Shown here in pieces: positions 1 to 7,249 of a DNA stretch of 7,713 nucleotides. The notes under the pieces are model-generated. The model ran no database searches and was not told the origin of the DNA. It saw only the letters and a list, made by a program, of their open reading frames with translations. The stretch covers positions 1-7,713 of the forward strand of contig CAJUAN010000055.1 of assembly GCA_910584715.1 (NCBI GenBank), read 5' to 3'. Positions within the stretch are counted from its first letter, which is position 1. Every line of letters starts with the position of its first letter. The translations under genes and the position numbers were made by a program. The DNA comes from an uncultured Oscillospiraceae bacterium (GTDB lineage Bacteria > Bacillota > Clostridia > Oscillospirales > Ruminococcaceae).

Positions 1-114
1 AGACCAAGCATAGACCCTGTTGTGCTGTTCAAAATGACTTTGATACAGCATATCTGCGGCATACCCTTTCTTAGAAAGACATCAGAAGAAGTTCGTATGA
101 ACGTTGGTTATTGA
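1..114 (+). pseudogene. IS1182-like transposase, N-terminal fragment (partial, decayed)
   Basis: Frame 1 is open from the window edge to a TGA at 112-114. It reads RPSIDPVVLFKMTLIQHICG, then IPFLRKTSEEVRMNVGY, then stop. From memory of the family this matches the conserved N-terminal region of IS1182-type DDE transposases, where a GRPSIDPVVLFK-like block is followed by a '(E)EV..N.AYRWFLGY' block. In an intact protein the reading would continue with RWFLGY-like residues exactly where the TGA lies. The next codons still give Y-F-V, so a CGA-to-TGA change followed by decay is possible. No catalytic DDE residues are present, so this piece cannot be active. The 5' part lies outside the window, and I saw no terminal inverted repeat or target duplication. 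The family assignment rests on the motif alone. Confidence 0.7.
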
Positions 115-373
115 TATTTTGTCAAGAATACCCGCAAATGAGGATTACAAGTATTTGCAGGTTATGATTTCGCGTATCATTGCGGAGAACCTAAAACGGA
201 ACGGAATTTATCAGGAGGATTTGATTGCTTGCGGTATGGCACAGAAAAAAGTTACCGATCTTTTTGACAGTTCCTCTAACAATGAGAAGATTTTAGCGTT
301 TAATAATTCTGACCTTTTGAGGATAGTTCACAACTTTAGAGTTGGGTATGATTTGATTTTTACGGGGGTATAA
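104..373 (+). CDS. Small hypothetical ORF, weakly XRE/HTH-like; possibly a gene remnant
   Basis: An 89-codon frame opens with TTG at 104, overlapping the transposase fragment by 11 bp, and ends at TAA 371-373. No good Shine-Dalgarno precedes the TTG. An internal ATG at 164 (69 codons) starts at MISRIIAENL and has only a GCAGG two bases upstream. Residues about 28-52 (NLKRNGIYQEDLIACGMAQK, then KVTDLF) look like a helix-turn-helix of the XRE/HTH_3 type, in which 'Q-E-x-L-A' is followed by a G and a second helix ending in an I/V-S/T position. The tail LLRIVHNFRVGYDLIFTG resembles the usual 'LLKIAKALGVSLDELLTG' end of that domain. The turn is about one residue short of the common pattern. It is AT-rich and its codon use differs from the downstream genes. 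It could be a tiny regulator, the end of a gene broken by the insertion element, or a chance frame. Confidence 0.35.
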   Translation: MVIDILSRIPANEDYKYLQVMISRIIAENLKRNGIYQEDLIACGMAQKKVTDLFDSSSNNEKILAFNNSDLLRIVHNFRVGYDLIFTGV

Positions 374-484
374 AAATATAAACACAGGTATATTTTGTGA
401 TAAAGATTTTATTTCCATTAAAAATTAGAGGTGCTGTAAAAAACATAACTGCTTAAATATATAAAATTGTTGGAGAAGATATAT
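374..484 (+). other. AT-rich leader before the sensor kinase
   Basis: This 111-bp AT-rich gap separates the small ORF from the kinase ATG. No promoter stands out. The closest match is TTGTGA at 395-400 with TTAAAA at 418-423 (17-bp spacer), which is weak. A TATAAA at 460-465 lacks a matching -35 at normal distance. No terminator hairpin with a T-run was seen after the small ORF, so the kinase promoter may be here or further upstream. Confidence 0.4.
472..478 (+). promoter_or_regulatory. Ribosome binding site that fixes the kinase start at 485
   Basis: GGAGAAG lies at 472-478; its GGAG ends nine bases before the ATG at 485-487. This is a well-placed Gram-positive Shine-Dalgarno. No comparable site precedes the TTG at 609, which is the first start codon in the long downstream frame. 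The RBS therefore argues that translation of the kinase was meant to begin at 485, upstream of the A7 frameshift. Confidence 0.7.
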
Positions 485-2309
485 ATGACCGATAAAAAAA
501 CTCAAACATTCCGCGCTTAAACAGACTTATTATCGAAGCTTCGCCCTGCTTGTTGTTATACCATTAGTACTGGTTTTTATAGCTGCCGAACTTGTTATCG
601 GATATATTTTGCGAAATTCAGCAATTGAAACCATAGACGCGGTTCAGGAAAATATTGCCGAAACGCTGAACAGCGACATAAAAACCGCTTCAATACAGCT
701 TTCGCATTTTGTTTACAGTAACGACGGCGAATTTTTGAGGACAGCGGTCAGCGTACACAATTCAAGCGGAAGCGAATGGTACAACGCAGAACAGCTTTTG
801 CAGAAGGGTTTTAATACCGCTGTTGTGCCGTCTCAAAATATTCTTGCAGGCGGCTTTTATATGAAAGACGGCGGCGCGGTCTATGTCAAGGAGGATATAA
901 TTATTCCCCGGGAGGATGTGCGCGGTTCGGACTGGTATATCAGCGCGTCGGACAAACCCAATACTATTGTACTGGGCTGCTATGACACGGGTAGAAGCCG
1001 TCTGACAAGCTCTATACACCGCAAAAGCCGATTGGTGCTGGTCACGGCAATGTCAACAAATTTTACCACGGATAAAAGCGGAGAGATAGAGGTCGTAGCT
1101 TTTCTCACGGAGTCCCGTGTAAGCGATATTATTTCGGCGCAGAGTGAAGACAAAAATCAAGGCGTAAGCGTGATACTTGATAAAAACGGTCACGTGCTTT
1201 TCGGAGATACGGGCAGTACGGACGGCGAAAAAATACACGGCTATTTTGAGGAGCATTTGAACGAATTCGGGAACGGCAGCAAAACAGCCAAAGCGGATTT
1301 TTACGGCGTTGAAAAGCCTTTCTTTTTCAAGACAAAGGCAATTCCCGACACAGACTGGAGGATTGTAACATTTGTTGAGGAAAGCCGCCTTGGACAGAGA
1401 TTTTATCTTGCGGGAGGTATCGTACTGCTGATTGTTTTTGTTCTGCTTATGCTTTTTTATATGTATTCCCACTATTTTTTGAATGCGATAATCACACCTA
1501 TCCAAACGGTATGCGAAGCTATGTCTCGGCTTGACAACAGCGATCTGGAGGTTCAGGTAGAGCCTACGGGCGATCGGGAAATAAGAGAGCTTATGACGTC
1601 ATTTAACCAAATGGTTTTGGGAATAAAGAATATGTTCCATATGACCGAGGAATCCTCCCGAAAAAAGCATGAAGCGGAAATGCAGGCTTTGCAGCGGCAG
1701 ATAAATCCTCATTTTATTGTAAATACTCTTAACTCCATACGCTTTATGGCAGAGGTGGCAAAGTTCGACGGCATACGCAGAATGGCTGAATCCTTGGTAA
1801 GCATTGTGTCCTGTTCATTCAGAAGCAACGCCGGCTTTTATACCGTTAGGGACGAGCTTGAAATGTTGAAGACCTATGTCTATATTATGCGTATACGGTA
1901 TTCAAATGGTTTTGATGTAGAATATGATATTGCCGAGGACTGCCTCGATTACCGTATCCCGCGCCTGACATTGCAGCCTGTTGTTGAAAATTCCATAACT
2001 CACGGCTTTGACGAATTTTCCGAGGATCTTGGACAAGTAAAGGTATCAGCATATACTAAAGGGGACTTCCTTTATTTCGAGGTTTGGGACAACGGTCGTG
2101 GAATGAGCGGTGAGCAGATAAAAAGTCTGCTGGACGGGTCGCTTAAAAAAAGCGATAATTCGGGAATAGGCGTCGAAAATGTAATTGAACGCTTAAAGCT
2201 TCATTTCGGGGAAGCTTCTCAAATATTTATCGAAAGCGAACTTGGAAAATTTACGCGCACTGTGTTGAGGATACCCTTGTCGGCGTGCAGGAAAGGAGAA
2301 AGCGAATGA
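485..2309 (+). CDS. YesM-type membrane sensor histidine kinase, with a 1-base frameshift near the 5' end
   Basis: This is the sensor of a two-component system. It would autophosphorylate and pass phosphate to the regulator that follows. The intact frame runs from TTG 609 to TGA 2307-2309 (566 residues). The natural start is probably ATG 485, and removing one A from the A7 run at 494-500 joins the two frames into about 607 residues. In that numbering the parts are as follows. TM1 is at about 19-41 (FALLVVIPLVLVFIAAELVI). An extracellular region of about 260 residues follows and looks like a double Cache sensor, with WYISAS and later ILDKNGHVLFGDTG blocks. TM2 is at about 306-330 and HAMP starts near 333. 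The His_kinase block has QINPHFIVNTLN with phospho-acceptor His about 409 (codon 1710-1712). The ATPase domain has N box QPVVENS (Asn about 502), G1 DNGRGM (Asp about 535) and G2 GIGVENV. The stop overlaps the regulator start (ATGA). As written, ribosomes starting at 485 stop after 11 codons at TAA 518-520. A true mutation, a sequencing error or slippage would all explain this. Family confidence is high; intactness is uncertain. Confidence 0.88.
494..500 (+). repeat. A7 homopolymer at the kinase frameshift point
   Basis: Seven A residues follow ATG-ACC-GAT. Read with seven A, the frame from ATG 485 ends at TAA 518-520. Read with six A, it continues without a break as MTDKKLKHSALKQTYYRSFA into TM1 and the rest of the kinase. 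This makes the tract the likely site of an indel, of an assembly error, or of polymerase or ribosome slippage. Confidence 0.75.
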
Positions 2310-3808
2310 TAAGAACATTGATTGTTGACGACGATTCTCTCGTTCATGTAACGTTAAGAACTCTTATAGACTGGGAAAGCTGCGGCTATACCGTTATCGG
2401 CGACTGCGGCAGCGGCGCGCAGGCAATTGATTTCCTTTCGAAAGATCCTGCCGATCTGCTGATAACGGATATAAAAATGCCCGAAACAGACGGACTGGAG
2501 CTTATGAGCAAACTTAAAGAAAGCTCGTCTATGCCCGTAACGATTGCGCTTTCGGGCTACGATGAGTTTGAACTGGTGAGAGAAGCGTTTCGTCTCGGCG
2601 CGTATGATTATCTTTTAAAAGCTAATATAAACCGCGAAAATCTTACGCAAATGCTTAACAATCTTAGGGAGAAGGTGTTCCCGAACGCCATTGCTTCATC
2701 AGACGCGGAATCGTCTTCGGCAGCGTTTCCTAAGCTTGAGGACGGCTGTTATATTGCCGCCGTATTTATCGTAGAAGACTTTTCACAAACAGCGCAGCGT
2801 TTCGGCGGCAACCTTAAGGATCGCTTGGAAAGACCCATGCTGGAGCTTGTACGACAGATAAGACGCTTGAACGGCAGGGCGGAAATTTACGCGAAAGACC
2901 CGTCCCGATATGAGCTGTTTTATAAGGTACAGGACAGAAGCGAAGCCCGCAGCGCGGTACTTTCGGCAGTACGTCAGATACAAGGAGTATGGCACGATTT
3001 TATGAACATCAACACCTCGGTGGGAATAAGCGGCGTTATTTCATCTTCGGAAACGGAACAGGCGGTACGCAGGTGTGAGACTTTATGCAAATTATCCGTA
3101 CTTACAGGCGCAGGCGGCATTTGCTGTCAATGGGAGGACGGGGAGCTTGCCGAGACCTACGAGGCGGAGGCTTTAAACTGCGACGGATTTATTACCGCAT
3201 TGTGCGGCGACAGCCCCAATCTGCTTGACAATGAAGCGGGGATTTGGTTCAGCGCGTTAAATCAGCTTGACGGCAAGTCTCACAGCGAACGTATACTTAT
3301 TTTGATAGCGAGACTTGCGGAGCGTTTACAGAATTACGGAATAAGCTTTTTCGATATCTTTTCGGAGCAGGTAAATTTCCGAAAAGCTTTGAAAGAGCTT
3401 GAAACAAGTCGGGAGCGGGAGCTTTGGCTGAAAAATACTCTGCGAAAGGTACAAAGTTTCTGTTCCGCTGTTAGACAGGAAAAGCAAAAGGGGGACATTC
3501 AGCGAGCCAAGGAATTTATGAAGGATAATTTTGCCAATCCCGAGCTTACGCTAAAAACAGTCGCGGACTATGTTGGTTTCAGCGAAAAATATTTCAGCGC
3601 TCGTTTTACAAAGGAATGCGGCTGCACCTTTATAAGCTATCTCAACGATCTACGTATAAGGAGAGCGCAGGAGCTTTTGCTTCAAACCAATATGAAAATG
3701 TACGAGATAAGCGATGCGGTAGGCTATGCAAATGTTGAACACTTCAACCATATGTTCAAAAAGAAATTGTGCATAAGCCCCAAAAGTTTTCGCCAAGGTG
3801 AAAAATAA
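2306..3808 (+). CDS. YesN-type response regulator, receiver plus AraC-family HTH
   Basis: A cytoplasmic DNA-binding regulator of 500 residues, the partner of the kinase it overlaps. I chose ATG 2306 because AGGAG at 2294-2298 sits seven bases upstream, the ATGA overlap is typical, and the receiver fold starts at once (MIRTLIVDDD). The GTG at 2285 would only add a basic tail. The receiver spans about 1-120: acidic pocket Asp8-Asp10, phospho-acceptor Asp55 in TDIKMP, Ser83 in the LSGYDEF switch region, and Lys105 in YLLKAN. The middle, about 125-390, is poorly conserved, as is usual in YesN proteins. The AraC-type HTH pair occupies about 400-496, with the first helix set near 416-436 (VADYVGFSEKYFS) and the family signature HFNHMFKKKLCISPKSFR at 479-496. 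All key phosphorylation residues are present. It probably activates the transporter promoter just downstream, which is inferred from position and family habit. No terminator with a T-run follows, so read-through into the binding-protein gene is possible. Confidence 0.93.
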   Translation: MIRTLIVDDDSLVHVTLRTLIDWESCGYTVIGDCGSGAQAIDFLSKDPADLLITDIKMPETDGLELMSKLKESSSMPVTIALSGYDEFELVREAFRLGAYDYLLKANINRENLTQMLNNLREKVFPNAIASSDAESSSAAFPKLEDGCYIAAVFIVEDFSQTAQRFGGNLKDRLERPMLELVRQIRRLNGRAEIYAKDPSRYELFYKVQDRSEARSAVLSAVRQIQGVWHDFMNINTSVGISGVISSSETEQAVRRCETLCKLSVLTGAGGICCQWEDGELAETYEAEALNCDGFITALCGDSPNLLDNEAGIWFSALNQLDGKSHSERILILIARLAERLQNYGISFFDIFSEQVNFRKALKELETSRERELWLKNTLRKVQSFCSAVRQEKQKGDIQRAKEFMKDNFANPELTLKTVADYVGFSEKYFSARFTKECGCTFISYLNDLRIRRAQELLLQTNMKMYEISDAVGYANVEHFNHMFKKKLCISPKSFRQGEK

Positions 3809-4038
3809 TCTTACAAATTATCAAGAAATCTAACGATAATTCATGGAAATTCCCCGCGAAATATTATAAAATATAATTACCGAAAGGGAAACCGACACAA
3901 CGCAGCAATTCCGCTTTGAAAATGTAACCGAAGCTGCAAGCTGATATCCATATAAAAGTTTTCGGGATTTTAGTCTTATCTTCTGTACATTTTCTTTGCG
4001 GAACAGCTGTAATACTTAATATTAACGGAGGGATTTAC
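3809..4038 (+). promoter_or_regulatory. Regulatory gap with candidate activated promoter for the transporter operon
   Basis: This 230-bp non-coding gap separates the regulator from the binding-protein gene. A perfect TATAAT lies at 3872-3877 and also forms the right arm of ATTATA-AAA-TATAAT (3863-3877). The position 17 bp upstream (3849-3854) holds ATTCCC, which is not a -35. A consensus -10 without a -35 is what an AraC-type activator target often looks like, but this is inference. Other AT-rich candidates (TATAAA 3951-3956) also lack a properly spaced -35. From this -10 the leader would be about 155 nt. TTGAAAAT at 3916-3923 is shared with the -35 area of the glycosidase promoter. I recognise no riboswitch. 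Confidence 0.4.
3816..3841. repeat. Inverted repeat AATTATC-n12-GATAATT
   Basis: A perfect 7-bp inverted repeat lies at 3816-3822 and 3835-3841, just after the regulator stop and about 30-55 bp upstream of the candidate -10 at 3872. It has no T-run, so it is a poor terminator. An operator for a dimeric protein is possible, but the arms are AT-rich and chance cannot be excluded. YesN/AraC proteins usually bind direct repeats instead. Confidence 0.3.
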
Positions 4039-5343
4039 ATGAAAAATATCAAGAAAATAATCAGCGCGGCAGTTGCGTCCGTGATTACGGCAGGTATGCT
4101 TGCAGGCTGCGGAGGGGAAAGCGGCGGTTCCGCCACAAGCGGAAAGCTTGTGTTCGCTATCTGGGACAACAACCTTATGGAATACATCGAATCCAACGAC
4201 ATGGTAGGAAAATTCCGCGAAAAATACCCCGACGCCGACATAGAGGTGGAAAAGATCAAGGACGATTCCGAGTACTGGAATTCCATGAAAATGCGCGCCA
4301 GCGCAAATCAGCTCCCCGATGTTATGTTCAACAAGACTTTTACGCTTTCGAGATTTCAGGAGTATCTGCTGGATCTTTCCGACACCGAAGCCTGCAAGAA
4401 TAATGCTTTGGCGGAGGGCTACGCGCTTAACGGAAAAGTGCTCGGCATACCGATGACGGCAGGCTATGAGTACGTTTACTACTGGAAAGATATGTTTGAG
4501 GAAGCGAATGTAAGCGTCCCCACAACATGGGAGGAATTCAAGACCGCCGCTTCAACTCTCCAGAGCTATTACGGCGCGTCCGACCCTGATTTTATGGCAA
4601 TAGCTCTCGGCGCAAAGGATGAATGGCCCGACTATCCGTACATGGAATTCATGCCCGCTCTTGTAAACGGCAACGGTCAGAACTGGAACGATATGGCTAA
4701 GACCGATACGCCTTTTGCAAACGGCAGCGACATAAACACGGCGTACCACCGCGTATATGATCTGTTCACAAGCGGCGTACTTGGCAAAGACCCGCTTGGC
4801 TTGGGCAACGATCAGGCGACAAATCTTTTCGCGCAGAAGAAAGCCGCTGTAATCGCTCTCGGCGACTGGGGCTTGCAGAACATTCAAAACGGTGCGGACA
4901 GCATCGACCGGTTGGGTACTTTCTATCTGCCTGTAAGAGAATCCGCTTCCGAGCCTTTCCGCTATGTTGTTCAGGGCGACAGCTTTATGGGCGTTACGAC
5001 TCACAGCAAGAACCCAGAGCTTGCAAAGGCTTTTGTGGAATGGTTCTACAGCGAGGACTGGTATCCCGGATACGTCAATTATGTTTCAAGCGCGTCGTCC
5101 ATGACTAACTTCCCCAAGGATAAAGACCCCATTCTCGCGCAGTCCGATGAAGCGCAGCCCGACGGTCAGCCTGTTATGTACGACGGCGGCGGAGATGATT
5201 TCACAGCTATCCAGAACGAGACCGCTTTCGACTACAAAAAGCTGGGAGCGCAGATGCTTACCGACGGTTTTGACCTCGACGCGGCTCTTGAGGAGCTTGA
5301 CAAAAAGTGGACGGAAGCTCGCGGCAAACTGGGCATTGAATAA
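4039..5343 (+). CDS. Extracellular sugar-binding lipoprotein of a CUT1 ABC transporter
   Basis: A family 1 solute-binding protein (MalE-like, 434 residues, normal length) anchored to the outer face of the membrane. It captures a carbohydrate and delivers it to the two permeases encoded next. ATG 4039 is preceded by GGAGGG at 4027-4032, six bases away. The signal peptide has a basic start (MKNIKKI), a hydrophobic core and the lipobox LAGC, with lipidated Cys24, followed by a Gly/Ser linker. The mature part shows family features: an N-terminal strand (LVFAIWDNN), an amphipathic helix ending in FREKYPDADIEVE, PTTWEEFKTA in the middle, and the late SKNPELAKAFVEWFYSEDW block. The many Trp and Tyr residues suit stacking on sugar rings. 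The ligand cannot be read from the sequence; the nearby GH2 gene hints at an oligo-galactoside. A hairpin follows the stop and may let this gene be expressed above the permeases. Confidence 0.93.
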   Translation: MKNIKKIISAAVASVITAGMLAGCGGESGGSATSGKLVFAIWDNNLMEYIESNDMVGKFREKYPDADIEVEKIKDDSEYWNSMKMRASANQLPDVMFNKTFTLSRFQEYLLDLSDTEACKNNALAEGYALNGKVLGIPMTAGYEYVYYWKDMFEEANVSVPTTWEEFKTAASTLQSYYGASDPDFMAIALGAKDEWPDYPYMEFMPALVNGNGQNWNDMAKTDTPFANGSDINTAYHRVYDLFTSGVLGKDPLGLGNDQATNLFAQKKAAVIALGDWGLQNIQNGADSIDRLGTFYLPVRESASEPFRYVVQGDSFMGVTTHSKNPELAKAFVEWFYSEDWYPGYVNYVSSASSMTNFPKDKDPILAQSDEAQPDGQPVMYDGGGDDFTAIQNETAFDYKKLGAQMLTDGFDLDAALEELDKKWTEARGKLGIE

Positions 5344-5358
5344 TTACATCTAATTATT

Positions 5359-5393
5359 GGGCCGCCCGGTAGAAAAATATCGGGCGGCTCTTT
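5359..5393 (+). terminator. GC-rich hairpin between binding protein and permeases (leaky terminator or mRNA stabiliser)
   Basis: The left arm GGGCCGCCCG (5359-5368) pairs with CGGGCGGCTC (5381-5390): ten pairs including one G-U, with a 12-nt A-rich loop, followed by TTTAATT. The T-run is short, so termination is probably partial. The hairpin begins 16 bases after the binding-protein stop and ends before the permease RBS at 5404. In ABC operons such structures commonly raise the binding protein to permease ratio, by partial termination or by protecting the upstream mRNA. Confidence 0.75.
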
Positions 5394-5419
5394 AATTGCC
5401 GTGAAAGGAGCTGTCATAT

Positions 5420-6325
5420 ATGAATTCTTTGGCTGTAAAAAGAAGACGGTTTATTCTGACCGCACTGATCATACCGGTAACGCTTCTGATATGCTTTGTT
5501 GTGTTTCCCGCGTTCGACCTTATCCGAATGAGCTTTACCGACTGGGACGGTCTTTCTTCATCAAGTAATTTTGTCAAGCTTGAAAACTATATCAGTATGT
5601 TCAAAAACAAAGACCTATGGCAAAGTCTTGGAAACAACGCGGTATATTTTTTCGTTCATCTGCTGATGATACCCGTGGAGCTTGCCTTTGCGGTGCTGCT
5701 GAACTCAAAGCTGCGGGCGGCGAAATTTTACAAAACAATGGTATTTCTGCCGTACATCATCAACGGCGTTGCAATATCATATGCGTTCTCATATTTTTTT
5801 TCGCCGGTAAACGGAGCGTTCGACAACCTGCTTGAAGCCGTAAGGCTCGGTATGCTTAAGCAAAGCTGGCTGTCCGACCCCAAGATAGTTAATTTCGTAC
5901 TGGCGTTCGTTTCTCTGTGGCGTTTTTCGGGCTATCATATCGTGCTGTTCACAGCGGCGTTACAGTCCGTAAACCGCGACATGATCGAAGCGGCTACTCT
6001 TGACGGTGCGAACGCGTGGCAGATGTTCCGCTACATACAAACGCCGTCCATAATGCTTATGGTGGACTTTATCCTGTTCGACAATATCCGCGGAGCTATG
6101 CAGGTATTTGACATTCCGTTCGTTATGACCGCTGGCGGACCGGGATACGCTTCAAGTACCTTTACGCTGTACACAATAAAAACGGCGTTTACGTTCTCCA
6201 ACTTCGGATTGGCTTCGGCTATGGCGGTTGCGATCATGGCAATAATCATTCTGATATATCTTGTTCAGAACAAGCTTATCCACGGAATAATCTTAAAGGA
6301 GGATAAACATGATGAAAACGCTTGA
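5420..6325 (+). CDS. CUT1 sugar ABC transporter permease, MalF-like
   Basis: An integral membrane permease of 301 residues that forms half of the translocation channel for the sugar captured by the upstream lipoprotein. ATG 5420 has AAAGGAG at 5404-5410, nine bases upstream. A short basic N-terminus (VKRRR) precedes TM1 at about 11-31. A periplasm-facing segment with DWDG follows, then hydrophobic stretches at about 74-94, 106-127, 157-180, 211-221 and 262-283. The ATPase-contacting EAA loop is clear at 190-209: E190-A-A, Gly196, then Ile206 and Pro209. TAGGPGYASSTFTLY near 237-251 is a typical CUT1 permease block. At 301 residues it is the short, common Firmicutes form, without the extra domain of E. 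coli MalF. The end overlaps the next permease by 17 bp, indicating coupled translation and a heterodimer. Confidence 0.93.
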   Translation: MNSLAVKRRRFILTALIIPVTLLICFVVFPAFDLIRMSFTDWDGLSSSSNFVKLENYISMFKNKDLWQSLGNNAVYFFVHLLMIPVELAFAVLLNSKLRAAKFYKTMVFLPYIINGVAISYAFSYFFSPVNGAFDNLLEAVRLGMLKQSWLSDPKIVNFVLAFVSLWRFSGYHIVLFTAALQSVNRDMIEAATLDGANAWQMFRYIQTPSIMLMVDFILFDNIRGAMQVFDIPFVMTAGGPGYASSTFTLYTIKTAFTFSNFGLASAMAVAIMAIIILIYLVQNKLIHGIILKEDKHDENA

Positions 6326-7160
6326 TTCGGTAAAAAAACGTTCGGCGGTCGTTCAGGTGTTCAAGCAGATGATATGTATCGCAATGGTCATTATGGTTAT
6401 TCTCCCCATTCTGCTGACGCTGTTCGCTTCGCTGAAAACAAAAGGTGATATGGTAACGACCTCTCCTCTGCTTCTGCCAAAGCATATCACCTTTGAAAAT
6501 TTTAAAAAGGTATTCGGCGATAAATATTTGCTTATAGGATTTAAGAATACGGCTATAATCCTTGTCGTCAGCATTATATTCAACATTATTCTCGGCTCGC
6601 TTACGGCGTATATTATAGAACGGTTTGAATTCCGCTTCAAAAAATTTATTTTCGCACTGTTTTTTGTAGGTATGCTCGTACCCACATTCGTTACCGAGAT
6701 AGCCCGTTTTAAGATAATTAACGGAATAGGTCTTTACAGAACCGTAGGCGCGCCTATACTTATTTATGTTGCGTCCGACCTGATGCAGCTTTATATATAC
6801 CGTCAGTTTTTGTCCGGAATTCCCGTTACTCTGGACGAGAGCGCACTCCTTGACGGATGCGGATATTTCCAGCTCTTCATTAGGATAATTTTTCCTCTCC
6901 TTGCTCCCGCCACAGCGACTGTGGCTATCATAAAAGCGATAACGATAATCAACGATATGTACATTCCGTACTTGTATATGCCGGGAAACAATCAGCGCAC
7001 GCTGACCACGTTCCTTATGGATTACGCAAACGCCCAGCAAGGGTCATGGCAGACCCTTGCTGCGGGAATTATCGTTATCATGCTTCCGACTATCCTGCTG
7101 TATGTTTTCTTCCAGCGATACATACTTGCGGGAGTTACCGCAGGCGCAGTAAAAGAATAA
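6309..7160 (+). CDS. CUT1 sugar ABC transporter permease, MalG-like
   Basis: The second permease, 283 residues, partner of the MalF-like protein. Two adjacent ATGs (6309 and 6312) follow AGGAGG at 6297-6302, at spacings of six and nine bases, so either could be used; both lie inside the end of the previous gene. TM1 is at about 21-42, followed by the usual SLKTKGDMVTTSPLLLPKHI block and 'TFENFKKVF', which are typical of MalG-like N-terminal regions. Further hydrophobic segments lie at about 80-103, 113-130, 148-162, 193-213 and 250-268. The EAA loop is at 177-196 (E177-S-A, Gly183, Ile193, Pro196), so the middle Ala of EAA is Ser. The C-terminus AGVTAGAVKE matches the conserved family ending. 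No ATPase gene follows; a shared MsmX-like ATPase encoded elsewhere is assumed from how such systems usually work. Confidence 0.93.
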   Translation: MMKTLDSVKKRSAVVQVFKQMICIAMVIMVILPILLTLFASLKTKGDMVTTSPLLLPKHITFENFKKVFGDKYLLIGFKNTAIILVVSIIFNIILGSLTAYIIERFEFRFKKFIFALFFVGMLVPTFVTEIARFKIINGIGLYRTVGAPILIYVASDLMQLYIYRQFLSGIPVTLDESALLDGCGYFQLFIRIIFPLLAPATATVAIIKAITIINDMYIPYLYMPGNNQRTLTTFLMDYANAQQGSWQTLAAGIIVIMLPTILLYVFFQRYILAGVTAGAVKE

Positions 7161-7190
7161 CGGTGAACGATACTGTATCTGCATGAAGTC

Positions 7191-7249
7191 CCCCTCAAGG
7201 GACGGGTGAGTTATTGAAAAACCTCTCGTTCCTTGCGGGGAATTGTTTT
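7191..7249 (+). terminator. Long hairpin after the transporter operon, probable intrinsic terminator
   Basis: The left arm 7191-7206 (CCCC-T-CAAGGGACG-GG) pairs with 7225-7240 (CT-CGTTCCTTG-C-GGGG). This gives four G-C pairs, one T/C mismatch, nine pairs (one G-U) and two more, with an 18-nt loop at 7207-7224. AATTGTTTT follows, a modest T-rich tail. It starts 31 bases after the last permease stop and lies upstream of the glycosidase promoter, so it most likely ends the transporter transcript. An inner five-pair alternative, GTCCC 7188-7192 with GGGAC 7199-7203, would compete with the long stem. Confidence 0.65.

Noticed and set aside
1053..1505. 150-codon open frame on the - strand opposite the kinase
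   Set aside because: No recognisable domain; the + strand frame encodes clear sensor, TM2 and HAMP regions.
2285..2305. GTG 2285 as start of the response regulator
   Set aside because: It lies upstream of the AGGAG site and adds only a basic tail before the receiver; ATG 2306 has the correct RBS spacing and ATGA overlap.
609..2309. TTG 609 as the genuine kinase start
   Set aside because: No RBS precedes it, and it would discard an obvious TM1 encoded in the same frame just upstream; ATG 485 plus the A7 frameshift explains the data better.
3902..3937. GCAGC ... GCTGC inverted repeat upstream of the binding protein
   Set aside because: Only five pairs with a 26-nt gap and no extension; too weak to call.
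4552..5004. 150-codon open frame on the - strand opposite the binding protein
   Set aside because: No motifs, and it is fully covered by a well-supported gene on the + strand.
6276..7040. 254-codon open frame on the - strand
   Set aside because: It lies wholly opposite the MalG-like permease and its junction, shows no family motifs and is rich in low-complexity residues; it is a shadow of the real gene.
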